Numbered from the stretch's first letter, positions 37,922-49,842 are shown. The stretch: DNA of 64,000 nucleotides from Penicillium oxalicum (GCF_001723175.1 NC_064655.1:496001-560000), one strand, 5' to 3'. Notes: a model not told the origin generated them from the letters alone. A program made the numbers and translations.

Positions 37922-39559
37922 TTATTGCTGGTAGGTACCACGAATGTAATGATCGGAGAGACCGCCACCACCGCCGCCTTTGGGCCCCAGCCAGACAATC
38001 TCGATTAAGCTGTGGCCTTCATCCTCCTCCCGGACGTAGAATTGATGAACATTATCACCGACCACAAAGGCATCGTGGAGCAGCCAACGGTCCTTAGAAA
38101 TGCCTTCATCCTCGGCGGGACGAAGAGGACCCAGTCGACTTTCGAATCCTCGAGGATCCTCGGGCCAGGTCTTCTCCATTGCATCGAAATTGATCGCGTC
38201 ATCTGCCACGTTCGGACCGTAGGTGTACTTGACCAAAGAGTAGCCGTTGGTCATCACCCAGAAGGTACGGATTGACTCTCCAGTCTCTTTGTTGACGGTC
38301 TCCTTCTGATCAAAGATCCAACGGCGTAGCACCGACTTTCGCCCAGCAGCAGCGGCGACGGCGGTCATTTTCACCACATCCTTTGTGTACCAGGAATTCC
38401 AGTGGTGCATGGTCTCGATTCGCCGACCAGATTCGTAGACACCATCTACCGGATCAGTCATGTCCATTTGAAAGAGTGACGGCCACAGTGTGAGATGTGT
38501 ATCGCCGAAGCGCTGGATACATTGGCCAAGCTTCTGGTCACCCGGTTGCTCCCCCCAAGATTGACACTCATCATACTTGTCGTAGAGCACGTCCAACAGC
38601 GGTTTGGAGACGAGGACACCAGCGCCACCAAAGGCAATGTGGCCGAAGGTGTCCACTTGCCAGCTCGCCTCGGACAAGGAGCCAATGTAGTGCTTCTTTT
38701 TCTCGTCAAAGAGCCTCAACTCCTTGGCCACCGTGGGCAGAGAGAAGAAGAAGGTGTCGTCGTCGCTGAATCCGACCCAGGTCGTGTGAGGGCGGTGTTT
38801 GCGAATGTGCTCCGAGAAAGCCTCGACCATACCGAAATACCGCGCCGTGAAATCCAGAGGAGAGGCCTTCAACGTCAGGTCCAGTCCGCGGTTCCGGAAG
38901 TAGGTTTCCTGCTTTTCGAGATCGTCGTCAGACTCGGGGACCAGGACCAGTAAGCCAGCTTTGGTGTTGCCGTAGGTGTACAGAAGCGAGGGAAGAAGGC
39001 GATCCAGGCGATCCACAGTAGTTGCCAGGCCAAAGAGGAGCTTTGAGGTCTCTTCCACATCGTCGTCCGCAGCCACGTCCACGTCAATGATCTCCGGGCA
39101 GACAAAGTCCTCCTGCTCGTTATTGGGAGAGACCACCATACCACGCTCCATCTGAATCATGGGAGGGAGAACTGGTTTTGTGACTTCTTCCATTGTGTGG
39201 AAGTCCGTGTCGGGGCTGACGATGCGAGGGCGGAAATAGGCGCGAGTGTAGTTTTTGCGGGGAAGCCATTCGGAGAAGGGAAGGGGTGCAGCCAGTTTGG
39301 GATCGACCTCGCAAGTGTTGGCGGACGGAGCAGAACCTGTGGTGCCCGGGGCAGAAGTTCCCAGTTGCGTCTGGCTTCCTCCCATATTGACATGCTCAAC
39401 GGGGCTCTTGAAGCGCAGGAAAGCTGACCGGTCATAGCGTTCCATGCACCAGAAGAAGAATCCGATCGAGACCAGCGCGAGCAGGGGAAAAACCGTTTTC
39501 AGCCGGAAAAGAGACATCCTGGCGGTTATGTGACTCGTCGAAGCCGATTTCTCCAGCAT
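37922..39559 (-). CDS. Fringe-like type II membrane glycosyltransferase (GT31 family)
   Basis: A single exon encodes 545 aa from ATG 39559 (MLEKSASTSHITARM); the downstream ATG 39517 (MSLFRLKTVF) is the main alternative. A single hydrophobic anchor (VFPLLALVSIGFFFW, about residues 22-37) marks a type II Golgi-type protein with a short cytosolic tail and a luminal catalytic domain. The domain begins around residue 170 (LFGLATTVDRLDRLLPSLLY). The metal/nucleotide-sugar motif is SDDDTFFF near residue 265, followed by the fringe-type FGGAGVLVSKPLLDVLYDKY. An acidic WGEQPGDQKLGQCI segment and the W-rich end are also family-like. This matches the fungal fringe-related DUF604/GT31 group. The donor and acceptor sugars are not predictable from the sequence. 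Confidence 0.87.
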   Translation of the reverse strand: MLEKSASTSHITARMSLFRLKTVFPLLALVSIGFFFWCMERYDRSAFLRFKSPVEHVNMGGSQTQLGTSAPGTTGSAPSANTCEVDPKLAAPLPFSEWLPRKNYTRAYFRPRIVSPDTDFHTMEEVTKPVLPPMIQMERGMVVSPNNEQEDFVCPEIIDVDVAADDDVEETSKLLFGLATTVDRLDRLLPSLLYTYGNTKAGLLVLVPESDDDLEKQETYFRNRGLDLTLKASPLDFTARYFGMVEAFSEHIRKHRPHTTWVGFSDDDTFFFSLPTVAKELRLFDEKKKHYIGSLSEASWQVDTFGHIAFGGAGVLVSKPLLDVLYDKYDECQSWGEQPGDQKLGQCIQRFGDTHLTLWPSLFQMDMTDPVDGVYESGRRIETMHHWNSWYTKDVVKMTAVAAAAGRKSVLRRWIFDQKETVNKETGESIRTFWVMTNGYSLVKYTYGPNVADDAINFDAMEKTWPEDPRGFESRLGPLRPAEDEGISKDRWLLHDAFVVGDNVHQFYVREEDEGHSLIEIVWLGPKGGGGGGLSDHYIRGTYQQ

Positions 39560-41324
39560 GTACGTCAAATCACAGAATCCGAAGGGATCGGCTTATAACC
39601 AAGAAATTCAGACAGGCGAATCAATGTTTGGCAGTGTGCCGGAAAGGGGTTATCCACGGTATTTGCAGAGCCGTGCAGTCAATCAAGGTCGAGCGATTGC
39701 GATCCCGTCGATGTGGGAAAAAGGAGCAAGGCGGCGGCCGAAGCACGTCCCGAAGCGAGAGGAAAGGGGATCAAACAGAACGCCTCTTCAAGGAATGGCA
39801 GGCAAAACCAGGTTGCCTAAGATCTTGCGTGATGAGACAGAGCGTGTCGGACTTGCGCAACGCAAAATTTGTTGCCGCAGTGGAGAGAAAAAGAGAGAGA
39901 GGGAGGTAGAGAAGGTGGTTCGGGCCAAATTGAAGCTGGTCGTGATTAGGGATTTGGCGACGGGCAGATAGCCAGGGGGATAGGAGTGGAACGAGCAGAC
40001 GAGCAACCCACGCAGCTGGACAGTGAGGCCCAGGGCGATGAATCAATTCGGTGCTGAGAGGGTTGAGGGGGAACCAGAGGAAGGTTGACAACGGGAGGAA
40101 TGACAGAGGTCAAAAACGAGGAAGACAAACACAGAAAAGGGGAGGGCGGCGCACGAGAGTCGAAAGTGGTGGTCGTCGTGGATCGCGCAACGGAGGAAAG
40201 GACCGAGTGGTGATGATCAGAGGGGTGGGCTTGTTACAGTGTAATGGTACGGTATGCTCTGTAAGGGAGGTCCTTTTGCCCCTACGAAATGCCCGCAGGA
40301 TGGGTGTCGTCGACCGTCGTTGGGAGATGAAATAGAGTGAGAGACACTGGAGTTTCTGGCACGCTGGCACCATCCTGTTATGGAGCCGTTAAATACCGAA
40401 TGGTATTTTGGTCGTCATCTGATGTGGGTCTCCGTTCCCGCCTCTTGAAATGGAAGTGTTTTTAACTTTTTGGGGGGGGGCCTCTTCAGGGCCTGCGGTA
40501 CCTGGGTGGTTCCGAGGACTGTGCAACAGGTGAGGAGTGACTAGTCAATACTTCTTTAGTGCAGTACTATCTCATGGCACTGGTGGTTGAATGCCATTTT
40601 GGGATGGAGGAGACGACTCATTTCATATTACCTACTACCTAGATCGCTATATATGTTGTGGTTCCATGCGACTAATTCACTGAGTGGACGCAGCCCCATG
40701 AACTGTGTGTATAGCTCTTGCGAAGTACTAGGGTTGGATAAACGAAAAATGAGAAACGAAAAATAAATTAGAAAAAAAGGAAAGAAAAAAATAGAAAGGT
40801 CAGGTATCCTGACAGTATGTCCATATGTTGTATGTTCGTGCTATGCCCTGATGCAGTCCTCCGAGTCTATTATTGTTTCCCGCAAGTACATCATCTAGTA
40901 GTGTAGATGTGCAGGAGGTTACGAGTAGCCCATTTTGAAAACTTACAGATTGCAGCAGACACGCAGTTCCCCGGCAGTTTCGTTCACCCAAGGTCTAGAT
41001 AGGGAGAACGATCACTCCAGTCGGGCTCTCGATTCACAGGGTTCCAGCCAACGTGACAGCTTGGAAATAACAAAGTTCCTTCATTTAATCTCGGCACTTC
41101 TGCCACTTTTGCTCCAGTATCGGCAAGCTCATCCAAGAGCGACTTAGCTGAGATGGAATTATTCCAGTGTGCAACATACCAAGGTTCGTTGCTCGCAATG
41201 CTCTTTCATCGATCTAGAGTTCTAGACCGGTACCACATCGAGTCAGACACAGCTGACTATAATATGTATGTACGACAGTAAGGAACACTCGAGTGGCATC
41301 AACAATCTATTCGCATGACGCCGT

Positions 41325-41385
41325 CTTCCTCCCTCTCTCTCCCTCTCTCTCTATCTCTTCCCCCTCTTTCTTTCTGTCTCTCGCG
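41325..41385 (+). repeat. CT-rich microsatellite
   Basis: An interrupted run of CTCTCT and CCCTCT units, pyrimidine-only on the plus strand for most of its length. Confidence 0.7.
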
Positions 41386-42856
41386 GGTGGCCAGTAGTGA
41401 GTAGTACGTACATGGACACACTCGTTTCAGAGAAGTGGATACCGCTCCCAGTATCCATCGCGGAACCCCCTGTTTCCAAGAGCGAGCATTTTGTACTGTC
41501 TGCTGGCAACTCTCTTGTGCTGGTTCTATCGATAAGTGATTCTCATCCATAATCGCTCTTCCATAAAGCACTCGAGAGGGTCAGAAATAAATTAACTTAC
41601 ACGCTAAAGTGGACCTCCAATAGCTTGCCTCTCTGATCATTCAGGGTCCATCCCCAACCACCGAGCACCTTTCCTTCTCGTTCGGACCATAAAAAAGACA
41701 TACGAGAAACCCAGTGTCCCAGCCGCGTCGAAAAGTCCCGTTTCTATTATTGATTATGACGACTTTCTTGGAGGTTCTCATTCGGCAAAGGGTCAAGGAC
41801 TGCATGTCGATGTTCACACCGTCTGCTTGCCGGAATACAAATGAGCCTATTCGTCAAGTTGTTCGTCAATGCGATCGGCGTGCCCCAAGAGCAAAGGGAT
41901 AGCCACACCGAGACCCACTTTACGCGTGTCCTTTTCTCCCTTTCCCAGCCTCGATTGCATGTGTATGAAACTGCGATCTTCAAACTGTCCCCGGGTCCCG
42001 TTTGACCGTTCAGGGTGACGAAAAGCAGCTGGAAGTGTGGATCGGACGATAGAGACACTCGAGAGACCTGTGACAGACAGCCCACAGGCCCACATCATCC
42101 CTCTGGCAGCCTGTCGTCCGCCACATTTCTAGGACGGGCTAGGCTAGGCGCAGTCTACATTGGACCTACAGTACAGTACAGGTACATCCTGGGTGATGCA
42201 TGAAGTCGCAACATGGCGCGCGTCGAGTGACCGACATGGAACCTGAGTCGGCATCAACATCCACGAGGATACGGCCCGTCCTCAAAATCGGTACGGCGAC
42301 CTTTTTCTCTGGTCGTCGGAATTGAATGATTACGACGAAATGGTCACACTCATTGTGCTGGGAATGGCAACCCCTGCCCTTTCCCTTTTGACTGGGTGGA
42401 ATGGGTTGCCTCTTACTGTCACTCCGTCCATGTCCACGTCAGAGGCTCAACATGAGAACTCAAATCACGATCCCTCACTGGAAAGAGTGGGTCACCGATC
42501 AACCACCCGCAGTGCTGGGTCGTGGACCGCGTGCGTGGTGAGAAGAGTTGACAAAAAAGCATTAATGCTCGACAGACAGGAGTACCTGCAGTACGCAATT
42601 ACACGCGCGTTATGGCGATCTTGCGACACGAGATAATACTCTCTGTATTCTGGTGTGGTCAAGGCTTGACTGTGATCTGAACCAGTGAACTCGAGATATA
42701 TACTGGAAACAGCGCTTACTGGCATGTGTTTCGTAAGAGCATGGATCTTGGCCCCTGCTGGAGAAGTGCATAAGTCGAAGACGAATCGTTCTCGAGCATG
42801 GAATGTCTCGATTGTAGATCGCCCAGTCGATCGTTAAGCTTTCAAACATGCCATCT

Positions 42857-42885
42857 CCCCCCCCCCCCCCCCCCCCCCCCCCCCC
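42857..42885 (+). repeat. Poly-C tract, 29 C
   Basis: An uninterrupted run of 29 C on the plus strand. The complementary strand could form G-quadruplex-like structures. Confidence 0.85.
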
Positions 42886-43447
42886 TGGATGGTAATGCAA
42901 AGAACCATCTTTAATTTTGAAACCGCGCAGTGGTACAAGTTCGTGGGTCGTAACATGTGCGTCTTTGCCATCCAGGCCATCTAATCAAATATTGTGCTCA
43001 CACCTAACAGCTACCTCCTAGTGTGATCTTAAGAGGGCTGTTGAAGAGAAGACTCGATTCCATTGAAAGTATATATTGAGCCCCAACTCTCATGGATGGA
43101 GCATGGGACGGAAGCATCTGGATTGAAGCTCACAGTGGACAACACCTACCGACCACAGGCACAGGTTTATATCCAATGTAGTATATTCACCTGTATAGTT
43201 TGTTTACCATCAATCTTCCCGGTAATTCAAAACGCTTGTTGAGCAGACCTCCGCCACACTGTCCATGGATATGATTCAGGAAAATTCCCCGGCAGGTCAC
43301 ACATCCCCTTTGTCAACAGCACCATCCCGCTATACTACCCGTGCTCGTACAACAATTAAGCCCAGAATGTCGGCAGTACTAGTGGGACAAGCCGCGGGGG
43401 AAACAGTGACATAATTTCTCCTGTCAATCTTGTTTAGTCAAGACAGT

Positions 43448-43460
43448 GGGGGGGGGGGGG
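43448..43460 (+). repeat. Poly-G tract, 13 G
   Basis: An uninterrupted G run, 0.56 kb from the C29 tract. Confidence 0.85.
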
Positions 43461-43652
43461 TGAGCCCGCAACCCCTGATCACTTTTAAGGTTAGCTGACG
43501 TGTCTGAGGTGGAACTCGACGGTCTTCATGAGAGCAATCGGTATTCATATTGGCCCCACCGCAGGAATATCCATGGACGATCCTGCAACTGCCAAGGGTG
43601 CCGCATGGAAATACCCATCTTGCATTGATCATGTATAGGGAAGACCGGTGGT

Positions 43653-43673
43653 GGGGGGGGGGGGGGGGGGGGG
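43653..43673 (+). repeat. Poly-G tract, 21 G
   Basis: An uninterrupted G run, the third long G/C homopolymer in 0.82 kb. Confidence 0.85.
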
Positions 43674-44139
43674 AGGCTTTGCGCAGAGAGGATCGTCAGG
43701 AACTCCAAGATCGTTTTGGTATACCTATCGATAAATCTACTTCATGGGCCTCGAGTACGTATGAGCGCATCTACTAATGTAACATCCATTTCAATTCTGG
43801 CAAAAATGGAAAACCTCATACACACACGCGTGCAACGAACTTTCCACCAAATGACGTGTTGCAATGACAGTCGCGATGATTGACGGGACGACGGAAGAAA
43901 TATCTCCACATGCTGGATTCCCATGCACGCTGCAGGGAAGTTCTCAGTCCTTGATTTATCGGTCTTATGCGGGTGTCTCCAAGACTTGAGCAAAAATAAG
44001 ACTTCTACTCTCTTCTGACCGTCCGATTGAATCCCATCAAAGCCCTCTTAGATAAATTCAGACCTAGCCCTACGATTCAAAATGGTTATACATCCAGCCA
44101 ATGCATGGATGCCATTCGGTTCAGACCACTCGTCTCAAG

Positions 44140-45376
44140 TCATTCGCAGCCAATTCGTGCCAGCTTTATTGGTCCCGAGAACAAGAACGAATACATCGTC
44201 CGGGGGACGCCTTGACTCCCATTGAGAGTATGAAGCCAGAAGTGACGCACCATGGCCATTAAAATAACCACTAAATCAAGGCAGACAAATTCCTCTCCGA
44301 TACAACAATGAAGTCCAGCTCCAAATGGAGAATACGGACTCGAAGTCCCCTTGTATATAGCACCGTATCCGTAGTCAACGATATCCTGCTCCTTCTTCGC
44401 ATTATCCCTGGAAAATTGAGTTCCCCATCAATGGCCGTCCAAGGCGGAGAGCAGTTGGAAACGATTCGTCGCTGAGAGCCGTCACTCCGGGTGCAACAAG
44501 TTGAACATGAGAGGTCGAAGTGGAAAAAATGGATCCATCGTCGTCCCACCCGGTATTCCTCGATTCGTGATGATGTCGCGGTCGAGGCAGATTGACCGCA
44601 TACGCGAGTGAATGGCATCACGCTTTCTGCTATGCGGCAAAGAATGCCAAGGAAGCATGAGGTTGGTCGGACCGAAGCTTTTGTCCAGATCATGAGAGAG
44701 AGCAGCACACTCTGTCGTGAGCTTCGGATGCACCTCTTTCCCTTGAAGTGCACTTCCGGCAGTGAAGTTGGTGATCGCGGCCATTGCAGATCCGATCGAC
44801 CCTTGAAAGTGTAGTGATTGGGCCAGGGAGTCATCAACCTCTACCTTAATCAACAGCACATGAGCTTCAAGTGCTGATTAACAGAGACCAAATTTGATGA
44901 ATTCTTCTCACTCCATCGGTTTCAATTTCGGACAATTGTAAGCGACATCTGACCCGAACACGCGGGTTTTCAGAGGACTATACACTTCCTCTGCATTTAC
45001 AACCCGAGGTTTGCCGTTGATCATGAATTCATTGCCCTGGATTCCGAGGTAGAGGATAGTCAGAAGACCGAGAGGAATGAACGTGTAGATGTCTCCGTAC
45101 TGTATGAATGAGGCGCGTTCGCCTTAGCCTCCTGCTCTCTCCTTGTCCAACACGATGTCCACGCACGAATCAGCTCACAGCACGATAAGAAAAATGCATT
45201 GGGGTCTATGCCACAACTGATGTTGTTGCCAATGAAAGTGATGCAGTGGAAGACCAGTCTGTGGTGGGCAGGCCTTGTTCAGGACTCGAAAGAGGAATTG
45301 GAAAAATAATATTGAGTGCAATCGCTGTTATAAACACCAGCAGCCCGTGGTAGCCAGTCCGATGCATCTCAAGCAT
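44140..45376 (-). pseudogene. Decayed CYP51A-type sterol 14-alpha-demethylase gene
   Basis: Relic of a cytochrome P450 of the CYP51 family, the ergosterol-pathway enzyme targeted by azoles. Pieces in order: a degenerate N-terminal hydrophobic segment from ATG 45376; FIGNNISCGIDPNAFFLSCC near 45230-45170; then, at the position of the usual first intron, [11 protein letters not shown] from about 45095. NAEEVYSP and FGSDVAYNC follow; then ALQGKEVHPKLTTE, SHDLDKSF, LMLPWHSLPHSRKRDA, APGVTALSDESFP and VDYGYGAIYKGTSSPYSPFG. The heme-loop Cys is kept (44304-44302) within FGAGLHCCIG, but two flanking Arg are lost. In-frame stops lie at 44910-44908 (TGA) and 44880-44878 (TAA). At least two frameshifts are needed, and about 100 residues around helices H-K are missing. 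[12 protein letters not shown] and VDYGYGA favour CYP51A over CYP51B, as I recall those families. Confidence 0.88.
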
Positions 45377-46185
45377 GGCAAGGTGTGATATTCAGAGAGC
45401 CCGTCGCAATGTTGTCAAGGGAAGATCGAAAGTGAATGAAAATTCGAACGAATGCAAAGTCAAGACGAGACTTTGGTGGCGGAAGAAGAAGAAAAAGAAA
45501 AAGACAAGAATGGCCGATGTTCAAACAGTACCTCAGAACACCAGAATGAACATCATACGCCTCGCTTTCAGGAGCCGACAGCCGAGGACCGTATCTGAGA
45601 CTTCCAGCAGACTATCTGGATCAGGCCCGGATGCAATTCGACCAGATTGTACGAGGACGGATGAACTGGATTAGTAGGAGCATGGGCATGGACGATTGGG
45701 GGCTGTTCCCCAAACCTTCCAAATGCGTGACAAGTCTCAGCCTGGGCTCATTTGCAACTACCAGAAAACATGAGCTCATGAAGAGCAGAGCATCCTTCGT
45801 TTGCTTTCCGCACTTCATGTTTCCATTGCCCATTTTGACAGTCGTGGTACTTCGGCGGCAAAAAAAAGTCCAAGAAAGGAAGCCAAAGGTCGCTCTTCTC
45901 AGACAGTTGAAATGCCATTGTGATGTGCACGCATAGACTGTACATGTGTTGCTTGCCACACAGTTCACCCAGTCTCAGCCCTACCGGGTGACCTACAGGA
46001 TAGATGGACCTTAGCTATCTAGCAAAAACGCTCTCCGTCCTGATTGTCTGTGAATATCGTCTGGAGTATGGGGTAACCACTCGCAAGCGGCCAGTGGCCT
46101 TTGGTTAAGGGGACAGATAAAGCCCACGGGCTGAAAAAAGTTCTCTAACGTATTCTCATTGCATAAAACTAACTTCACTGAGGTT
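45377..46185. other. Intergenic between CYP51 relic and Rab escort gene
   Basis: Short open frames only, with no motif. The part near 46186 is the 3' flank of the Rab escort protein gene. Confidence 0.45.
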
Positions 46186-48105
46186 TCATTCGTCGGACGT
46201 GCCTTCACGATCCTCAAAGATCATAAATTCGTCATGAGGGACACTACTTCCTACAATTTGAATCCATGCTTCCTTGACCAAGTCAACAGTCTGGTCCTCA
46301 AAAGCCAAGTCTAGACTAGGCGGCGGGAAGCCGAACACATTGGGTGAATAAGATCGAATGCTGCAGGACGATCTGTTATCACCGAGGCGACCAAGCTGGG
46401 TGTAGCGCAAGGACCACAGAGCGGAGGCCTGAGGACCTTCAGCTTGAAGAAGTCGGTCCACGGCACGTTCAAGCAATTCTTGGCCTGCAGATCCTGGGAT
46501 TGCGACACTACCGTAAATCACACCTGTGGCAAAGAGCATTAGCACGTGAGTCTAAAACGATGCCAGAACAGTCACACTCTAAGGATTGGACTCGTGATCA
46601 GGAAATGATAGATTAGGTTTCATCAACAATATCAGGCAATGTAGATAAGTTAAAGATGATCATCATACGAGTCAAGGGGATGGGGGGAGGGTGGGGCTCA
46701 TTGGAAGCAAAAGGGAAGCGAGAACACTTACTCTGCTGTCGTGGACAGTCGCCAGTGTCGCTCGAGTGAACCCGGAGGTAAACCGGCGGAGACGAGGGAC
46801 TGTCCAATGTATCTCCTGAGAACATCAGCACAGCGCTCGCTGGGACTGGTGCACCTTCTACTGTAACTGGGAAGAGGAAGTCGAAGCTGGAAGAAGCGAC
46901 GGTGATCGAACGAGCCACTTCACGCAATCAGGCTGGTCATCAATGGGAAGATCCCATGGTGAGCCAATCACCAAGTGGCTTCTGACCGTTTCCCCCGTCG
47001 AGAGGCGCAACTCTATTGGATGATCAGAGGCACCGTTTGGCTCGTCCTTTGCCGCGTCTGTCAGAGACTCGATTGCGGTGTCGAGAGCATAGACAGCCCC
47101 TCCCACAGCGGACGCTCTGCATGCGACTTGCAAGATCTCAGACCCACCACCATACTTGGATAAAACTCCAGCAAATCCAGGGCCCATTGCGCCCATGGAG
47201 GCGAGGTGCCTTTTGACACGGGGAATCGCAAAGCTGGCAGGTGTGTCTTGTTGAGAGGATTGGGATAACGCCAGGGAGAGCAGAGGGCTATGCAGCTCAG
47301 ACGGCACTCCGAAATTGGCGGACAGGTAACCTGTGAAAGGCCCTGACAGATCTTCCGGCGCCAGACCATCTTGCTCTTCTTCGTCTTTGCTGATGTGCCG
47401 CAGAAAGCGTATGAGAGTCCGCTTTGACTTCATGCTGATTTGGCTGTCCGAGAAAATGTCCTCACGGTTGCCTGGTACGCGATGGAAGATGCGCATGGCG
47501 CCGCCATCATGTTTTTGTTCGTCAAGGCTACCCGTAGAGTACACCCACCAACTACCGACTGCCATGAACTCCAGCTGACGATACACTTTCGAAGAGATGA
47601 GGACCGAGATCAGCTCCGATCGAGTGTAAAGAAAATGCGGGGACAGTGAGAGGGTGTAGGCACGACTGGCAGCCAGTCTGGACGACCGGCCTGATGATTT
47701 GTGATCAAGTACATCATCATGGCTACCAGACGATTGGACTTGGAAGGTTTGAATTGCGGCATCTTCAAATGGAGTCCGGGTTGGATCTGCCAATTGAGAT
47801 ACATCAGCCAAGTGCTGAGATGAGGAGCCCTCCGAGCGGCAGCCACCCACGTTGATTAACCTGCTCGACCCATTCTGCAGCTTCGTCCAAGCTGAAAGCA
47901 GCCTCAGACCCGCCGTAGTATGAGTTTTGATCCAAGTGAAGGACGGTCTTTCCAGATCTCGACAGCGCTCTGATGGAGGAGTGACGTGAGCACAGTGAAT
48001 AGACTGGGGACAAGTCTCAGCAGACACTCACAATGCCAGCAGGGATTGGAAAAGTCCTGTGCCTGCAATGACAACATCCCAAGGCTGCTCCGACAGTGTT
48101 TCCAT
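46186..48105 (-). CDS. mrs6: Rab escort protein (GDI superfamily), with an apparent frameshift
   Basis: Rab escort protein presents new Rab GTPases to geranylgeranyl transferase II. Exons are inferred at 48105-48032, 47969-47851, 47786-46732 and 46523-46186 (GTGAGT/CATCAG, GTGGGT/TTGGCAG, GTAAGT/CCACAG). The N-terminus METLSEQPWDVVIAGTGLFQ and LHLDQNSYYGGSEAAFSLDE form the GDI-type dinucleotide-binding start. KVYRQLEFMAVGSWWVYS and GPFTGYLS lie in the middle, and the end is DEFMIFEDREGTSDE. The GDI fold is continuous to GSPWDLPIDDQPD near 46930. The conserved continuation EVARSITVASSSFDFLFPV then lies in another frame, so the coding length (1586 nt) is not a multiple of three. There is no room for an intron at that point. 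One base is missing or misread, or the gene is broken. Expected length is about 528 aa. Confidence 0.83.
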
Positions 48106-49233
48106 CTTCCCTAGCGACCGAAGCCGAGGTATGAGCTGTGTGTAAGTGCGTGCAACGTAGTATTGTGAGCCTAAGAATTAATTCTCATAATCCCAGAACG
48201 TGTTTCTATTGTGTGCTCCACATTTCTGGATTCCAAAGACAGGGACTTGGACCTGGTTGCCCATTTGTAGACTGTCTGGTTCTCCGAGAAGTAGCAGGAA
48301 AGGAAAAATCTTGCGCATGATACTCGGAGCTTTTGTGCGGGAAAGCGGTCAGAGCTCGGAATTTACTGCCCTTATTCACCGTCTGCTGCGGGGCACGGAT
48401 ACTTCAAGCTCGAACAGCTGTTTGTCGCATAACAATGGTAGTAATAATACAGCGTCTGGGAGGAAAAAAAGCCATATGTCTTTGCCATGGAAAATTGAAA
48501 AGCTGGCACAGTCATTGTGGTGTGAGAATCACTCTTTTTTCGAAGACACTGTATGTGAAGTCAGGCTAGACCTACACCTACCACCTCTACTGCTCTTTGA
48601 AGTCGGGTCGGAATTGAGTGACCCAGCCAGGCAACCTGACACGACAAATTAGTGGAAAGGTCGGGGGCTCCGAAAGTAGTGGATTACCTCAGCATACCCG
48701 CGCGGACTCGGTTTAAAGGAAAATTCCTCGCGCCTTTCTTTCTTTTTCTCCTCATGCCACTCTCAGTGCGTAGCACAGTCCGGTTGCCATAAATTGACAA
48801 ATTCGGATTATCCGACAAGACCTTCACTGGCTCTTGTCATGAAAGTGGCAGAGGAGACTTCACTCTGTATCTGCTGCTCTGGATGGAAACATTTGACAGA
48901 AGCGGTTCGTTTTGTAGTGATACATTCATTCATTCGTGTGCCATTAAGGCGTAAGTGCATTACAGCTTTCCCACAAGACAATTTTATATTGTATTCGCCG
49001 ACAGATCAACGCTTCATGAACCCCCGGCCTGGTGGTGAGCCTAAGTGATGGTCATAGAGAACTGTGGATGGTGTAGCAAGCACACATATCCAGCACTCTG
49101 GCCTGGTTGCTAGCAACTCGTGGCGTAACTCCCAAGTGTATAAGCCGACAAAGACTAGGTCGCAAGACTTTCAGCGGCGAAAGTGGTGGTCCTCTGACTT
49201 GACAAGAAAGAAACAGGTTTGAAGGTTCGTACC
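48106..49233. other. Intergenic, mrs6 upstream / cyp1 downstream
   Basis: 1.1 kb without a supported gene. It contains the promoter of the Rab escort gene and the 3' flank of the cyclophilin gene. Confidence 0.5.
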
Positions 49234-49842
49234 TCAAGGCTCTGACCCTTCCTCTACCACACGAGCCCGAATAATTTTGACATCGTCTACCGGCCGGTCT
49301 TCGCCTTTCGTCTTGACCAGGCCCATGCGCTGAATGACTCGCATCCCACTCTTGACACGCCCAAAGATGGTGTGTTTGCCATCTAGCCACGGTGTTGGCG
49401 CAAGCGTGATGAAGAATTGACTACCGTTTGTGTTAGGTCCGCTGTTCGCCATGCTCAAGACTCCTGCGCCGGTGTGTTTTAGGTCGCTGCGAATCTCGTC
49501 TTCGAACTTTTCGCCGTAGATAGAGCTGCCACCGCGTCCGGTGCCTGTGGGATCACCAGTTTGGACCATAAAGTTGGGGATAATTCGATGGAAAATCACG
49601 TCGTTGTAGTAACCGCGTTGCGCAAGGGTCGCGAAGTTTTTGCAAGTCTAGTCATCTGATTGTCAACACTGGGTCTCTGTCTCGCTTGAGTCGGGCATTT
49701 CACGAACCTTGGGCGCATGGCTGTTGTAAAGCTCAACGGTGAATGAGCCCTGGGACGGCGTTAATGTGGGTTGGCAGGATGAACAGGAATTTTGGAGAAA
49801 AAAGAGTACCATTGAGGTGTCGAATACCACATCTGTTGCCAT
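49234..49842 (-). CDS. cyp1: PPIL1-type spliceosomal cyclophilin (peptidyl-prolyl isomerase)
   Basis: Small cyclophilin of the PPIL1 class, a prolyl cis-trans isomerase tied to the spliceosome in animals. Exons are 49842-49810 ([11 protein letters not shown]), 49749-49708 ([14 protein letters not shown]) and 49647-49234, giving 162 aa, the normal length. Both introns are 60 nt (GTACTC/GTCCCAG, GTTCGT/GACTAG). Catalytic and binding elements are intact: [19 protein letters not shown] (with the active-site Arg and Phe), [15 protein letters not shown] and [10 protein letters not shown]. There is no signal peptide, so it is cytosolic or nuclear. It is divergent from the signal peptide peptidase gene with 323 bp between start codons. 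Confidence 0.95.

Larger units (their letters stand above)
39560..44139. other. 4.6-kb gene-poor region with long homopolymers
   Basis: No coding frame above 140 codons and none with a family signature. It contains a CT-rich microsatellite at about 41325-41385 and three long G/C homopolymers between 42857 and 43673, listed separately. The segment next to 39559 holds the glycosyltransferase promoter. Confidence 0.5.

Noticed and set aside
44271..44837. 188-codon minus-strand open frame
   Set aside because: A different frame of the CYP51 relic; the P450 blocks are in the neighbouring frames.
46858..48027. 389-codon open frame read as one exon
   Set aside because: Its N-terminal part runs through two introns and the wrong frame; only the part from about 47786 on is the Rab escort protein.
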